64,000 nucleotides of DNA from Aestuariimicrobium kwangyangense DSM 21549 (GCF_000421525.1 NZ_ATXE01000001.1:1240001-1304000); one strand, 5' to 3'; numbered from the stretch's first letter, positions 8,947 through 18,512 are shown. Made by a program: numbers and translations. The notes: generated by a model not told the origin, from the letters alone.

Positions 8947-9011
8947 GTAGGACCACCCGGTAGGACCACCCGGTACGACCAAGCAGTACGACCAAGCAGT
9001 ACGACCAACGA
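8947..9011 (+). repeat. Five tandem 13-bp repeats between mraZ and rsmH
   Basis: Five contiguous 13-bp units start at 8947, 8960, 8973, 8986 and 8999. Units 1-2 are GTAGGACCACCCG, units 3-4 are GTACGACCAAGCA and unit 5 is GTACGACCAACGA, so the array is two identical pairs plus a variant. It starts 11 bp after the mraZ stop. It could be simple slippage or a binding array; no protein is known to me for this unit. Confidence 0.9.
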
Positions 9012-9012
9012 C

Positions 9013-9112
9013 TGTGTCCCGCGGCTTCAGCCCGGTCACCGCAGCCCCCTGGCGCACCTTCCCCGGTGCCAGGTGGCCTTCCCAGCGGCCCGGACTGAAA
9101 CCCCGGAACACA
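9013..9112. repeat. 100-bp element with 23-bp imperfect inverted ends
   Basis: The arms 9013-9035 and 9090-9112 are inverted copies matching at 19 of 23 positions. The 54 bp between them can form a further hairpin (CTGGC-ACC at 9049-9058, with a 2-nt bulge, against GGTGCCAG at 9065-9072). It lies downstream of the 13-bp array and 50 bp before rsmH. It could be a structured RNA leader or attenuator for the rest of the dcw operon, or a small MITE-like element. No target-site duplication is evident. Confidence 0.7.
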
Positions 9113-9162
9113 ACCGTTGCCCCCCGAGCCAGCCACACGAACATCCCGAGAGGGAGGGTCGA

Positions 9163-10158
9163 ATGTCCGAGGTGGACGCCCCGAAGCCACACGCGTCAGC
9201 ACTGCACGAACCGGTCATGGTCGACCGCATCGTGCAGGTCCTGGCGCCGGCACTCCAGGCTCCGGGTTCGGTGCACGTCGACGGCACCCTCGGTATGGGT
9301 GGCCACGCCGAAGCCATCCTCGCCGCCTGCCCCCACGCCAGACTGATCGGGATCGACCGCGACCCGCAGGCGCTGGCCATCGCCGGTGAGCGGCTGGCCC
9401 GCTTCGGTGACCGTGTCCGTCTCGAGCGGGCCGTCTACGACGAACTGCCCCAGGTCCTGGAGCGCACCGGGACGACGAGCATCCAGTCGATGTTGCTCGA
9501 CCTGGGACTGTCCAGCCTGCAGATCGACCGCACCGAGCGGGGGTTCGCCTACTCGGTCGACGCCCCCCTGGACATGCGGATGGGTGATTCGGGCCCCACC
9601 GCGGCCGACGTGGTCAACACCTACGAACTGGACGACCTGGAGCGGATCCTTCGTCGCTTCGGTGAGGAGAAGTTCTCCCGACGCATCGCCCAGCGCATCG
9701 TCGCGGCCCGTCAACAGGAGCCCTTCACCAGCTCGGCCAGGCTCGTCCAGGTCATCTCGGATGCCATCCCGGCCGCCGCCCGCAACACCGGCGGCCACCC
9801 AGCCAAGCGCACCTTCCAGGCCCTGCGCATCGAGGTGAACGCCGAACTCGAGGCCTTGGCGGGGGTGCTCCCGGCCGCCGTGGCCGCACTGGCCGTCGGG
9901 GGCCGTCTCGCCGTGCTGGCCTACCACTCCCTGGAGGACCGACTGGTCAAGCAGGTCTTCCGGGTGGCTACCTCCGACCGCGCCCCTGCCCACCTGCCGA
10001 TGGTGCCCGAGCACCTCCGCGCGGAGTGCAGGTCGCTGACAAGGGGGGCGGAGAAACCCACCCCCGACGAGGTGGCGGCCAACCGGCGTGCCGCCTCGGC
10101 CCGCTTCCGCGCCATCGAACGAGTCCGTGCCATCGAAACAGTGAGAAGTGCAGCATGA
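9163..10158 (+). CDS. rsmH: 16S rRNA (cytosine-1402 N4)-methyltransferase RsmH (MraW)
   Basis: Protein of 331 aa that uses S-adenosylmethionine to methylate N4 of C1402 in the ribosomal decoding site. The N-terminal [13 protein letters not shown], the SAM-binding [16 protein letters not shown] (about residues 35-50), DRDPQAL and the RsmH hallmark [14 protein letters not shown] near residue 130 are all present. ATG 9163 is preceded by GAGGGAGGG. It is the second gene of the dcw cluster. Its stop overlaps the ftsL start (ATGA at 10155-10158), so ftsL is translationally coupled to it. Length is normal for the family. Confidence 0.96.
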   Translation: MSEVDAPKPHASALHEPVMVDRIVQVLAPALQAPGSVHVDGTLGMGGHAEAILAACPHARLIGIDRDPQALAIAGERLARFGDRVRLERAVYDELPQVLERTGTTSIQSMLLDLGLSSLQIDRTERGFAYSVDAPLDMRMGDSGPTAADVVNTYELDDLERILRRFGEEKFSRRIAQRIVAARQQEPFTSSARLVQVISDAIPAAARNTGGHPAKRTFQALRIEVNAELEALAGVLPAAVAALAVGGRLAVLAYHSLEDRLVKQVFRVATSDRAPAHLPMVPEHLRAECRSLTRGAEKPTPDEVAANRRAASARFRAIERVRAIETVRSAA

Positions 10159-10847
10159 GTGTGGTCGAGTCCCTGACCTCCTGGGCCAGTCCTCAGCGCG
10201 AACCCGGCGCCCCGGAGTCAACGCGTCCCCACCTGCGGGCGCTGGACGCCCCGGCCAAGGTCGTCCGCATCCCGTTCGTGGCCGTGTTGGGAGCACTGCT
10301 GGCACTCGGGTTGTTGGGGCTGCTGGTGCTCAACACCGCGATCCAGACCCAGGCGAAGCAACTCAACTCGCTGCAGGCCGACGCCACCTCGCTGGGGTAC
10401 CAGAAGGGCGAACTCACCACCCAGGTGGAGCAACTGCGCTCCGCCTCCGCGCTCGAGCAGAGGGCCCATCAGCTGGGGCTTCGTCCGAACCCCTACCCCG
10501 CCTTCATCACGCTGGCCGACGGACGAATCCTGGGCAACCCCGTGCCCGTCACCGGCAACGAACTCCCCGACCAGAAGTGGAGTTCCTGGCAGCAGCAACA
10601 GGACGCCCAGGAGGGCGCTCGCGCCCGGGTGGCGGCCGAGGCCAAGGCCAAGGCCGATGCCGCCAGGAAGAAGGCCGAGGAGTTGAGCAAGAAGCGCGCT
10701 GAGGAGGCCAAGAAGAAGGCCGCGGCAGCCAAGGCCAGCGCCAAGCCAAGTGCGAAGCCCAGCGCCACTTCCAGTACCGCCAACCCGTCTGCCAAGGCGA
10801 ATTCCTCGACCAAGCCCTCGACCGCCCCGACCGCCGGCGGTCGCTGA
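10155..10847 (+). CDS. ftsL: Cell division protein FtsL-like, with long Ala/Lys-rich tail
   Basis: Bitopic membrane protein of 230 aa. It has a cytoplasmic N-terminus of ~40 residues, one membrane helix (about 41-60) and a short coiled coil (about 61-105, [20 protein letters not shown]) of the FtsL/DivIC type that recruits FtsW-FtsI with FtsQ and FtsB. The dcw position between rsmH and ftsI supports FtsL. The extracytoplasmic C-terminus is unusual: residues 150-230 are almost only Ala, Lys, Glu, Ser and Pro ([20 protein letters not shown]), doubling the normal length. The start overlaps rsmH by 4 nt and the stop overlaps ftsI by 1 nt. Identity rests mainly on position and topology. Confidence 0.85.
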   Translation: MSVVESLTSWASPQREPGAPESTRPHLRALDAPAKVVRIPFVAVLGALLALGLLGLLVLNTAIQTQAKQLNSLQADATSLGYQKGELTTQVEQLRSASALEQRAHQLGLRPNPYPAFITLADGRILGNPVPVTGNELPDQKWSSWQQQQDAQEGARARVAAEAKAKADAARKKAEELSKKRAEEAKKKAAAAKASAKPSAKPSATSSTANPSAKANSSTKPSTAPTAGGR

Positions 10848-12889
10848 TGAGCCCCGAGCGTCGTCCCCCCAGCGATCGCCGCGCCCCGTCGGACCGCCCC
10901 CGTTCTGACCGCCCCCGTTCTGACCGTTCCTCCTCGGAGCGTCCCCTGTCCTCCCGCTCCTCGTCCTCCCGCTCCTCGGCGTCGCGCTCCTCGTCGGGAC
11001 CTGCGGGCCAGCGCAGCGCGTCGACCGGACCCGCTCGCACCCCCGGCCGCCGTCCCCACCAGACGGACAGGCCGACCTACGGACGCACCTGGCGCCTCCG
11101 GCTGGCCAACAGCACCACCCGTCTGAACGCGCTGCTGCTGGTGATGCTGTTGACGCTTGCGGCGTGGGCAGGCCGGGCCTTCTACCTGCAGGCCTACGAC
11201 GCCCAGGCGAACGCGGCGATGGCCGCCAACCGGATGACCTACACCAAGACCCTGGTGGCCCAGCGCGGCACCATCAGCGACCGCAACGGCGTGGTGATGG
11301 CTTCCTCGGAGCAGGCGGTCAAGATCGTCGCCGACCCGATCATGATCAGCCGCAACGGCATCGACACCCGGGTGGAGATGACCCCGGGGCAGAAGAAGCG
11401 CGCCGCGACGGCCGCCCGTGACATCTCCGTCGTGCTCGCCAAGTACCTCGGGGGCTCCGAGGCCGATTACCTGCCCATCCTCAGTGACCTCGGTCGCAAG
11501 CACTACGTGGTCGTCAAGTCGCAGGTGCCGGCCTGGACCTATGAGCAGATCCGCCGCGACCTGGCCGCCGCCAACGACGGCATCGGACTGCACGGCTTGG
11601 CCAAGGAGGACGACCCGATCCGCACCTACCCGGCGGGCGATGTGGCCGCCAACGTGATCGGCTTCATGAATTCGGCCGGCGAGGGGGCCGGTGGACTGGA
11701 GTATTCCCTGGAGGCCTCCCTGGCAGGGACCGACGGCAAGGAGTCCTACGCGACCAGCGCCAACGGACGCATCCCGTTGGCCAACACGACCCTGGTCCCG
11801 GCGGTCGATGGCACGAGCTACACCCTCACCCTCGACACCGAGATGCAGTTGATGGCCAACCAGGCACTGGCCGCGGGGGTGACCAGGGCGGGCGCCAAGA
11901 ACGGCACCGCGATCGTCATGAACGTCAAGACCGGCGAGTTGTTGGCCCTGTCGACCACGCCCGGATTCGACTCCAACGACCCGGCCGGAGCCGACCCGGC
12001 CAACCTGGGCAACCGTGCCGTCAGCGCCCCTTACGAGCCCGGGTCGGTCGAGAAGGTGCTGACCATGGCCGCCCTCGCCGACCAAGGTCTGGTCACCGCG
12101 GACACCCGCGTCGAGGTACCCAGTCGTGTGGTCTCGGGCGACGGCAAGATCAAGGATGCGTTCGAGCACGGCACCCTCCACCTCACCGCGCGTGGTGTGA
12201 TCGCCAACTCGTCCAACATCGGCACGGTGTTGCTGACCCGCCAGATGAACAAGCAGAAGCTGCGCCAGTACCTGCTCGACTTCGGCCTGGGGAAGAAGAC
12301 CGGACTCGGCCTGCCCGGCGAGTCGGCGGGTTGGCTGCCCCCCGCGAGCCTGGCCGACTACTCCCGCGACCAGATCAGCTTCGGTCAGGGACTGTCAGTC
12401 ACCGCCGTCCAGGAGGCATCGGCCATCGCAGCGGTGGCCAACGGTGGGCTCTACAACGCGCCCACGCTGGTCAAGGCGACGGTCGACGGTGACGGCAAGG
12501 CGGTTCCCGTCGAGAAGGCGGAGCCACGCCGGGTCATCTCGGCGGCGGCATCGGCGCAGGTGCTCGACATGATGGAGTCGGTGGTGATGCTGAAGAAGTC
12601 CCGCTCGATCCCGAACTACCGCATGGCAGGCAAGACGGGCACCGCCCAGCGTGTCGACCCGCAGTGCTCCTGCTACCGCGGCTACACCGCCAGCTTCGTG
12701 GGCGTCGCCCCGGTCGAGGACCCGCAGCTGCTCGTCTACGTCGTCGTCGACCAGCCCACCCGCGGGACCGACGGTTCGACGCTGGCCCTGCCGGTGGCCC
12801 AGCAGATCATGAGCCTCGCCCTGCCCCGCTACGGTGTGCTCCCGTCGACCACCAAGCCGACCGAGCGTCCGCTTACATATGTACCGTGA
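10847..12889 (+). CDS. ftsI: Septal peptidoglycan transpeptidase FtsI (PBP3/PbpB)
   Basis: Class B penicillin-binding protein of 680 aa that crosslinks septal peptidoglycan with FtsW. The cytoplasmic ~90 residues are an Arg/Ser/Pro-rich low-complexity stretch with DRPRS and SSSRSS repeats, followed by a membrane helix (about 92-112) and a dimerisation domain (RGTISDRNGVVMA). The transpeptidase domain has SVEK (Ser400, Lys403), SSN (455-457) and KTG (596-598). No PASTA domain is present. ATG 10847 overlaps the ftsL stop by one base. The PBP core is full length, so activity is expected. Confidence 0.95.
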   Translation: MSPERRPPSDRRAPSDRPRSDRPRSDRSSSERPLSSRSSSSRSSASRSSSGPAGQRSASTGPARTPGRRPHQTDRPTYGRTWRLRLANSTTRLNALLLVMLLTLAAWAGRAFYLQAYDAQANAAMAANRMTYTKTLVAQRGTISDRNGVVMASSEQAVKIVADPIMISRNGIDTRVEMTPGQKKRAATAARDISVVLAKYLGGSEADYLPILSDLGRKHYVVVKSQVPAWTYEQIRRDLAAANDGIGLHGLAKEDDPIRTYPAGDVAANVIGFMNSAGEGAGGLEYSLEASLAGTDGKESYATSANGRIPLANTTLVPAVDGTSYTLTLDTEMQLMANQALAAGVTRAGAKNGTAIVMNVKTGELLALSTTPGFDSNDPAGADPANLGNRAVSAPYEPGSVEKVLTMAALADQGLVTADTRVEVPSRVVSGDGKIKDAFEHGTLHLTARGVIANSSNIGTVLLTRQMNKQKLRQYLLDFGLGKKTGLGLPGESAGWLPPASLADYSRDQISFGQGLSVTAVQEASAIAAVANGGLYNAPTLVKATVDGDGKAVPVEKAEPRRVISAAASAQVLDMMESVVMLKKSRSIPNYRMAGKTGTAQRVDPQCSCYRGYTASFVGVAPVEDPQLLVYVVVDQPTRGTDGSTLALPVAQQIMSLALPRYGVLPSTTKPTERPLTYVP

Positions 12890-12903
12890 CCGGTGATCCC
12901 TCG

Positions 12904-14439
12904 ATGACGTCCCCACCCCCGATCAGGCTGTCCGTGCTGCTCGCCGACCTCGCGGTGGCGCCGGTCGGAGCCGCTGATGTCGTGGTCACGGGACTGGCTC
13001 TTGACTCACGAACGGTGGCCCCGGGCAATCTGTGGGTGGCACTGCCCGGTCAGAGGGCGCACGGGGCGCAGTTCGTCGACACCGCTGTCACGGCGGGCGC
13101 TGCCGTCGTGCTCACCGACGAGGTGGGTTCGGGCCTGGTGGGCGACCGGTTGCCGGTCGTCGTCGTCGCCGATCCCCGCCTGACCATGGCCGATCTCGCC
13201 GCGCGCTTCCATGGATACCCGAGTCAGCGGCTGACCATGCTGGGAGTCACCGGCACCAACGGCAAGACCACCACCACCTTCCTGCTGGAGGCGGCGCTCG
13301 CGGCGGCGGGTCATCGGGTGGGCACCATCGGCACCATCGGCTTCCGCCTCGCGGGCGAGCCCGTCGAGGTGGCCAGGACCACGGTGACGACCCCCGAATC
13401 GCTCGACCTGCAGGCCCTGCTCGCCCGGTTCGTCGGCCAGGGCGCCGACGCAGTGGTGATGGAGGTCTCGTCCCACGCCCTCGCGCTGGAGCGGGTGCGG
13501 GCGGTCGGCTTCGACGTCGCCGGCTTCACGAACCTCGGCCGCGACCACCTCGACTTCCACCCCACCCTCGAGGACTACTTCGAGACCAAGGCCCGCCTGT
13601 TCGAGCCAGACCGCTGCCGGCACGCCGTGGTGATGACCACCGATGACCACGGACGACTCCTGGCCTCCCGCCTGCGCGCAGCGAAGGCGCCCGCCCTCAC
13701 CACCGTGGGCACGGCAGCGGACGACGACATCCGGCTGCTGTCGAGTGAGCCGACTCCCGAGGGTGGTACCCGGGTTCGCATCGCCGGGGCGCTGGGGGAG
13801 CGAGAGCTCAGCATCGACCTGCCGGGCGCCCACAACGGACGAAATGCCGTGCTCGCCCTGGCCATGGCCGCGGTGGTGGGCGTCGACCCCGACCAGGCGA
13901 TGGCGGGCCTCAGGCACGCCCAGGTGCCGGGACGCATGCAGCGGATCCCACTTGGGCCACCCCGCCAGGGGGAGCAGGCCACCCCGACCGTGTTCGTCGA
14001 CTTCGCCCACACCCCCCAGGCGATCGAGGAGGCGGTGCGGGTCGGGGACCAGTTCTCCCGCACGGCTGTGGTGGTGGGTGCCGGGGGTGATCGTGACAGC
14101 GCCAAACGATCGATGATGGGTGGCGCGGCCGCTCATGCCGATCTCGTGGTCGTCACCGACGACAACCCCCGAACCGAGGACCCCGCCCGGATCCGGCTGG
14201 CCGTCGAGCAGGGAGCCAGGGCCGTCGCCGAGACACGACCGGGGGCGACCGTCGTGCAGTGCGCCGACCGTGCCGCCGCGATCGCACACGCCCTTCGCTG
14301 GGCCGAGCCCGATGACGTCGTGCTGGTGCTGGGCAAGGGTCATGAACAAGGACAGATCGTCGGCGACCGGGTGCTGCCCTTCGATGACGCCGACGTCGTG
14401 GTCGAGGAATGGGCGATGATCGCCCGGGAGCAGTCATGA
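12904..14439 (+). CDS. murE: UDP-MurNAc-tripeptide ligase MurE
   Basis: ATP-dependent Mur ligase of 511 aa that adds the third stem-peptide residue to UDP-MurNAc-L-Ala-D-Glu. The P-loop is [16 protein letters not shown] (about residue 113), and SSHALAL and the central-domain NLGRDHLDFH are present. DDNPRTEDPARIR near residue 420 is the DNPR motif of diaminopimelate-adding enzymes; the sequence does not tell meso- from LL-DAP. I chose ATG 12904; GTG 12886, overlapping the ftsI stop, is in frame and would make translation coupled. Neither start has a strong ribosome-binding site. The stop overlaps a 26-codon mini-ORF that bridges to murF. Confidence 0.95.
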   Translation: MTSPPPIRLSVLLADLAVAPVGAADVVVTGLALDSRTVAPGNLWVALPGQRAHGAQFVDTAVTAGAAVVLTDEVGSGLVGDRLPVVVVADPRLTMADLAARFHGYPSQRLTMLGVTGTNGKTTTTFLLEAALAAAGHRVGTIGTIGFRLAGEPVEVARTTVTTPESLDLQALLARFVGQGADAVVMEVSSHALALERVRAVGFDVAGFTNLGRDHLDFHPTLEDYFETKARLFEPDRCRHAVVMTTDDHGRLLASRLRAAKAPALTTVGTAADDDIRLLSSEPTPEGGTRVRIAGALGERELSIDLPGAHNGRNAVLALAMAAVVGVDPDQAMAGLRHAQVPGRMQRIPLGPPRQGEQATPTVFVDFAHTPQAIEEAVRVGDQFSRTAVVVGAGGDRDSAKRSMMGGAAAHADLVVVTDDNPRTEDPARIRLAVEQGARAVAETRPGATVVQCADRAAAIAHALRWAEPDDVVLVLGKGHEQGQIVGDRVLPFDDADVVVEEWAMIAREQS

Positions 14440-14517
14440 GTGCGATCAGCGGGAGCGGCACCGGCAACAGCCGGATCCGTGCCAGCGCGACCACCGGGAT
14501 CGGGGAGCAGTCATGAG
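14426..14517 (+). repeat. 15-bp direct repeat duplicating the murE/murF start junction
   Basis: GGGAGCAGTCATGAG occurs at 14426-14440, where it carries the end of murE, and again at 14503-14517, where it carries the murF start. The copies are 77 bp apart. Each contains a Shine-Dalgarno-like GGGAG and an ATGA stop/start overlap. Confidence 0.9.
14436..14516 (+). CDS. 26-residue mini-ORF bridging murE and murF
   Basis: ATG 14436 overlaps the murE stop (ATGA) and TGA 14514-14516 overlaps the murF ATG 14513 (ATGA). The resulting 26-residue peptide is Ser/Gly/Thr-rich and ends GEQS, echoing the MurE C-terminus REQS. GGGAG lies 5 nt before the mini-ORF start. It looks like a by-product of a duplication of the murE end, kept in a frame that carries ribosomes from murE to murF. 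No homologue or peptide function is claimed. Translation is inferred, not shown. Confidence 0.45.
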   Translation: MSAISGSGTGNSRIRASATTGIGEQS

Positions 14518-15946
14518 GAGCCATCGTCTGTCAGACCTCGCCGCCTGGACCGACGGCCGCGTCGAGGGCGACCCGACCACCGTGGTCGGCCCCGACGTCG
14601 TGATCGACTCCCGGCTCGCCACAACCGGATGTCTGTTCGTCGCGCTTCCCGGTGAACACGTCGACGGACACGACTTCACCGCCCGCGCCGCCGACGCCGG
14701 AGCAGCCGCGGTGCTGGCCAGTCGTCCCACCGGTGCCCCGGTGCCACACCTGCTGGTTGACGACCCGCTTGCAGGCCTGTCCGGGCTCGCGCGGGCCGTG
14801 GTGGACGAGGCCCGTGCCGCCGGACTCGTCACCTTGGCCATCACGGGTTCTTCGGGCAAGACCAGCACCAAGGACCTGCTGGCCCAGGTGCTCGAGGCCG
14901 AGGGGCCGACGGTGGCGCCGGTCGGGAGTTTCAACAACGAGATCGGGGTACCGCTCACGGCGACCGGGATCGACGAGCAGACCCGCTTCCTGGTCAGCGA
15001 GATGGGTGCGCGAGGGCAGGGGCACATTGCCTGGTTGTGCTCGATGACCCCGCCCTTGGTCTCGATGGTGCTCAATGTGGGTTCGGCCCATCTCGGCGAG
15101 TTCGGCTCGGTCGAGGGCATCGCCCGCGCCAAGGGTGAGATCGTCGAGGCGTTGCCGGCCGAGGGATGGGCGGTGTTGAACGCGGACGACCGCCGGGTTG
15201 CCGCGATGGCCAGCCGCACCATCGGGCAGCTCGCCTGGTTCTCGGCCGCCGACGCTCGACCCGAGGTCGACGGACCGCTGGTCTGGGCCACCCGGATCAG
15301 CCTGGACGACCTGCAACGCCCCACCTTCACGCTGGTGTTCACCGATGCCGCCGGCGAGCACCGCCACCAGGTCAGCCTGGCCCTCCTGGGTCGCCACATG
15401 GTGGCAAACGCCGCCGCCGCAGCAGCCGCTGCCTGGCGGGCCGGAGTGGCGCCCGAGCGGATCGCCGCCTCGTTGACAGCCGCCCGCCACCGTTCCCACT
15501 GGCGGATGCAACTCGAGGTGGCGGCACATGGCGGGGCCGTCATCAACGATTCCTACAACGCCAACCCCGACTCCATGAAGGCCGCCCTGGCAGCCCTCGG
15601 TGCGATCGGCGCGGCGCGCCGGGCCGCGCATCCGGACGCCACGGTGATCGCCGTACTCGGCGACATGCTGGAGTTGGGCCCCGACTCGACCACCCGCCAC
15701 CACGAGGTCGGACGATGGGCCGCCGAGGCCGGCGTCGACCTGTTGCTGGCCATCGGCGACGAGGCTCCCGCCATGGTGGCCGGCGCCGCCGAAGCCGGGC
15801 TCGCCGGTCGGGTCGTCAGCGTCGACGAGGCCGGATCGCTAGATTTGGGCCCGCACGACGTCGTCCTCGTGAAGGCGTCCCGCGGTCTCGCACTCGAACG
15901 AGTGGCTGCGGCCGTGCTCGCCCATGTCGTGGAGGAGAAGTCGTGA
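14513..15946 (+). CDS. murF: UDP-MurNAc-tripeptide:D-Ala-D-Ala ligase MurF
   Basis: Mur ligase of 477 aa that adds D-Ala-D-Ala to complete the UDP-MurNAc-pentapeptide in the cytoplasm. The P-loop region is TLAITGSSGKTSTKDLLAQ (about residue 108). The central-domain FNNEIGVPLT and the late VINDSYNANPDSMKAAL (about residue 342) are MurF hallmarks. ATG 14513 is preceded by GGGGAG at a 5-nt spacing. The C-terminus overlaps mraY (GTGA at 15943-15946). No ddl gene is present in this stretch, so D-Ala-D-Ala must come from elsewhere in the genome. Confidence 0.96.
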   Translation: MRSHRLSDLAAWTDGRVEGDPTTVVGPDVVIDSRLATTGCLFVALPGEHVDGHDFTARAADAGAAAVLASRPTGAPVPHLLVDDPLAGLSGLARAVVDEARAAGLVTLAITGSSGKTSTKDLLAQVLEAEGPTVAPVGSFNNEIGVPLTATGIDEQTRFLVSEMGARGQGHIAWLCSMTPPLVSMVLNVGSAHLGEFGSVEGIARAKGEIVEALPAEGWAVLNADDRRVAAMASRTIGQLAWFSAADARPEVDGPLVWATRISLDDLQRPTFTLVFTDAAGEHRHQVSLALLGRHMVANAAAAAAAAWRAGVAPERIAASLTAARHRSHWRMQLEVAAHGGAVINDSYNANPDSMKAALAALGAIGAARRAAHPDATVIAVLGDMLELGPDSTTRHHEVGRWAAEAGVDLLLAIGDEAPAMVAGAAEAGLAGRVVSVDEAGSLDLGPHDVVLVKASRGLALERVAAAVLAHVVEEKS

Positions 15947-17040
15947 AGAACATCCTGCTCGCCGGTGGACTGTCGATGGTCGGCACTCTGTTCGGTACCC
16001 GCCTGTTGATCCAGTTCCTCGTCAGCAGGGGCTACGGGCAGTTCGTGCGCGATGACGGGCCGACCACCCACCACACCAAACGAGGTACCCCCACCATGGG
16101 TGGCTGGGCCGTGATCGTGTCGGTCATCGTCTCCTACTTCCTGGCCCACCTGCTGACCTGGACACCGATCACCGTGTCGGCCCTGCTGGTGCTCTACCTG
16201 CTGCTGGGCATGGGCTTCATCGGCTTCCTCGACGACTGGACGAAGATCCGCCAGCAGCGTTCCCTGGGGCTGACCCCCCGGGGCAAGCTGTTCGGGCAGG
16301 TCTTCGTCGCCGGTTCGTTCGCGGTGTTGGCACTGCTGCCCTCCGAGGCACCCTGGGCACCGTTCTCGCTGGCGGACGACCGGGGCATCGAACCCGCGAG
16401 CCAGGCCATCTCGTTCCTGCGCGACATCAACTGGTTGTGGTTGCCCTTCCCGCTCGCCGTGCTGTGGCTGATGGTGCTGATCGCGGGTGCGTCCAACGCC
16501 TCCAACCTCACCGACGGCCTCGACGGTCTGCTCGCCGGCTGCTCGACGATGATCTTCGCCGCCTACGCGATCCTCAACATCTGGCAGTTCAACCAGTACT
16601 GCGGGTTCACCTCGACGGCCGGACCCAAGTGCTACGACGTGCGCAACCCACACGACCTGGCTGTGGTCGCGCTGGCCCTGGCGGGAGCCTGTTTCGGATT
16701 CCTGTGGTGGAACGCCAAACCGGCCAAGATCTTCATCGGCGACACCGGCTCCCTGGCGATCGGGGGTGCCTTGGCCGGGCTGGCCATCATGAGCCGCACC
16801 GAGTTCCTGCTGGTGATCATCGCCGGGATCATGGTGATGGAGACGCTGTCGGTGATCCTCCAGGTGGGCTGGTTCAAGGCGACCAAGGGCAAGCGGCTGT
16901 TCAAGATCGCACCCTTCCACCACCACTTCGAGATGGTGGGGTGGCAGGAGGTCACGGTGACGATCCGGTTCTGGATCATCTGTGGACTGTGCGTGGCGGC
17001 CGGCCTCGGCGTCTTCTACGCCGAATGGGTGGTCGGCTGA
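15943..17040 (+). CDS. mraY: Phospho-N-acetylmuramoyl-pentapeptide transferase MraY
   Basis: Polytopic membrane enzyme of 365 aa that transfers phospho-MurNAc-pentapeptide to undecaprenyl phosphate, forming lipid I. The signatures [43 protein letters not shown] and the late [12 protein letters not shown] with its conserved histidines are all intact. About ten membrane segments are expected. The start is GTG 15943 (VKNILLAG), with GGAGGAG 6 nt upstream; it overlaps the murF stop by 4 nt. The stop overlaps the murD ATG by 1 nt. Confidence 0.96.
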   Translation: MKNILLAGGLSMVGTLFGTRLLIQFLVSRGYGQFVRDDGPTTHHTKRGTPTMGGWAVIVSVIVSYFLAHLLTWTPITVSALLVLYLLLGMGFIGFLDDWTKIRQQRSLGLTPRGKLFGQVFVAGSFAVLALLPSEAPWAPFSLADDRGIEPASQAISFLRDINWLWLPFPLAVLWLMVLIAGASNASNLTDGLDGLLAGCSTMIFAAYAILNIWQFNQYCGFTSTAGPKCYDVRNPHDLAVVALALAGACFGFLWWNAKPAKIFIGDTGSLAIGGALAGLAIMSRTEFLLVIIAGIMVMETLSVILQVGWFKATKGKRLFKIAPFHHHFEMVGWQEVTVTIRFWIICGLCVAAGLGVFYAEWVVG

Positions 17041-18512
17041 TGGAGGTCACGCCCCGCCTGCCCTGGCTCGAAGGAGCCGACCGCAGTTCGGCCTGGCATG
17101 AGGCCACCGTCGTGGTCGCCGGGCTCGCCCGCTCGGGTTTCGCAGCGGCCGATGCGCTGCTGGAACGCGGTGCCCGGGTGATCGTGCTCGACGAGGCCGA
17201 CACCGAGGCCAACCAGGAGAAGGCGACCCTGCTGCGGCTGCTCGACGGAGACGTCCGGATCGGGGAGGGCTCAACGGCTACCCTCCCCGACGATGTCGAC
17301 CTGGTGGTCACCTCGCCGGGGTGGCGCCCGGTCGCGCCCCTGATCGCGCAGGCCCTGGCAAGAGGAGTGCCGGTGTGGGGTGAGGTGGAACTCGCCTGGC
17401 GCTTCCAGCGGCCAGACCGGGTGGTGCCCTGGCTGGCGATCACGGGCACCAACGGCAAGACCACCACCACACAGATGCTCGACTCGATCTTGCGGGCCGC
17501 CGGGTTGAAGGTGGCCTGTGTGGGCAACATCGGACGCCCCGTCATGGAGGCCGTGCTCGACGACGTCTCCTATGACGTCTACTGCGTGGAACTGTCGTCC
17601 TTCCAGTTGCACTACGCACCCTCCCTGCAGATGCATTCAGCGGCGGTGCTGAACCTCGATGCCGACCACCTCGAGTGGTACGCCCACGAGGACGACCCCT
17701 ATGCCGCCTACGCGGCGGACAAGGCGCGCATCTTCAACCAGGTCAGCCATTCCTGCGTCTACAACGTCAACGACCCGGCCACCGAGAGGATGGTCGAGGA
17801 GGCCGACGTGATCGAGGGTGCCCGCGCGATCGGGTTCACCCTGGGCATCCCCGGGCCGTCGATGCTGGGGGTGGTCGACGACCTGCTCGTCGACCGCGCC
17901 TTCGTGGCGCAACGTCAGTCGTCCGCCCTTCCCCTGTGCAACCTCGACGACGTCAAGCCCTCTGCGCCGCACAACGTCGAGAACGCCTTGGCCGCCGCCG
18001 CCCTGGCACGCAGCTTCGGGGTGTCGCCGCAAGCCGTGGCCGAAGGGCTTCGCACGCTCGAACTGGGCGGGCACCGCATCCAGAAGGTCGCCGAGATCGG
18101 CGGGGTCACCTACGTGGACGACTCCAAGGCCACGAATCCGCACGCAGCCAACTCCTCGATGAGGGCGTTCGAGTCCATTGTCTGGATCGCCGGGGGACAG
18201 GCCAAGGGGGTCACTTTCGACGACCTCGTGAGCCAGCACGCCGACCGGCTGCGGGGGGCGGTGCTGATCGGTGTCGACGCTCCCGTCATTGCCGCCGCGC
18301 TTTCCCAACACGCGCCCGATGTGCCGGTCATCTCGATCGAGAGGTCGGACACTGGAGCCATGGTCGAAGCCGTCGAGGCGGCGACCGGACTGGCCCAACC
18401 AGGCGACGTGGTGCTGCTCGCTCCCGGATGTGCGAGCAAGGACATGTGGTCCGGCTACGACGCCCGCGGTGACAGCTTCATCGACGCCGTCGGCGGGCTC
18501 GTCCAGGACTGA
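17040..18512 (+). CDS. murD: UDP-MurNAc-L-alanine:D-glutamate ligase MurD
   Basis: Cytoplasmic Mur ligase of 490 aa. An N-terminal Rossmann domain ([19 protein letters not shown], residues 23-41) binds UDP-MurNAc-L-Ala. The P-loop is [19 protein letters not shown] near residue 136, and [10 protein letters not shown] and [12 protein letters not shown] (about residue 358) are family motifs. The C-terminal [12 protein letters not shown] is close to the MurD consensus LSPACASFD. ATG 17040 overlaps the mraY stop by one base. It is somewhat longer than typical MurD (~450 aa), mostly in loops. Confidence 0.95.
   Translation: MEVTPRLPWLEGADRSSAWHEATVVVAGLARSGFAAADALLERGARVIVLDEADTEANQEKATLLRLLDGDVRIGEGSTATLPDDVDLVVTSPGWRPVAPLIAQALARGVPVWGEVELAWRFQRPDRVVPWLAITGTNGKTTTTQMLDSILRAAGLKVACVGNIGRPVMEAVLDDVSYDVYCVELSSFQLHYAPSLQMHSAAVLNLDADHLEWYAHEDDPYAAYAADKARIFNQVSHSCVYNVNDPATERMVEEADVIEGARAIGFTLGIPGPSMLGVVDDLLVDRAFVAQRQSSALPLCNLDDVKPSAPHNVENALAAAALARSFGVSPQAVAEGLRTLELGGHRIQKVAEIGGVTYVDDSKATNPHAANSSMRAFESIVWIAGGQAKGVTFDDLVSQHADRLRGAVLIGVDAPVIAAALSQHAPDVPVISIERSDTGAMVEAVEAATGLAQPGDVVLLAPGCASKDMWSGYDARGDSFIDAVGGLVQD

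Noticed and set aside
9013-9112. Cobalamin or other known riboswitch before rsmH
   Set aside because: The region is highly structured, but none of the conserved B12-box or other riboswitch core strings is present in order on either strand.
10493-12181. A 562-codon minus-strand frame opposite ftsL/ftsI
   Set aside because: It is a shadow of two dcw genes with intact motifs and is rich in Gly/Arg/Val/His typical of such frames.
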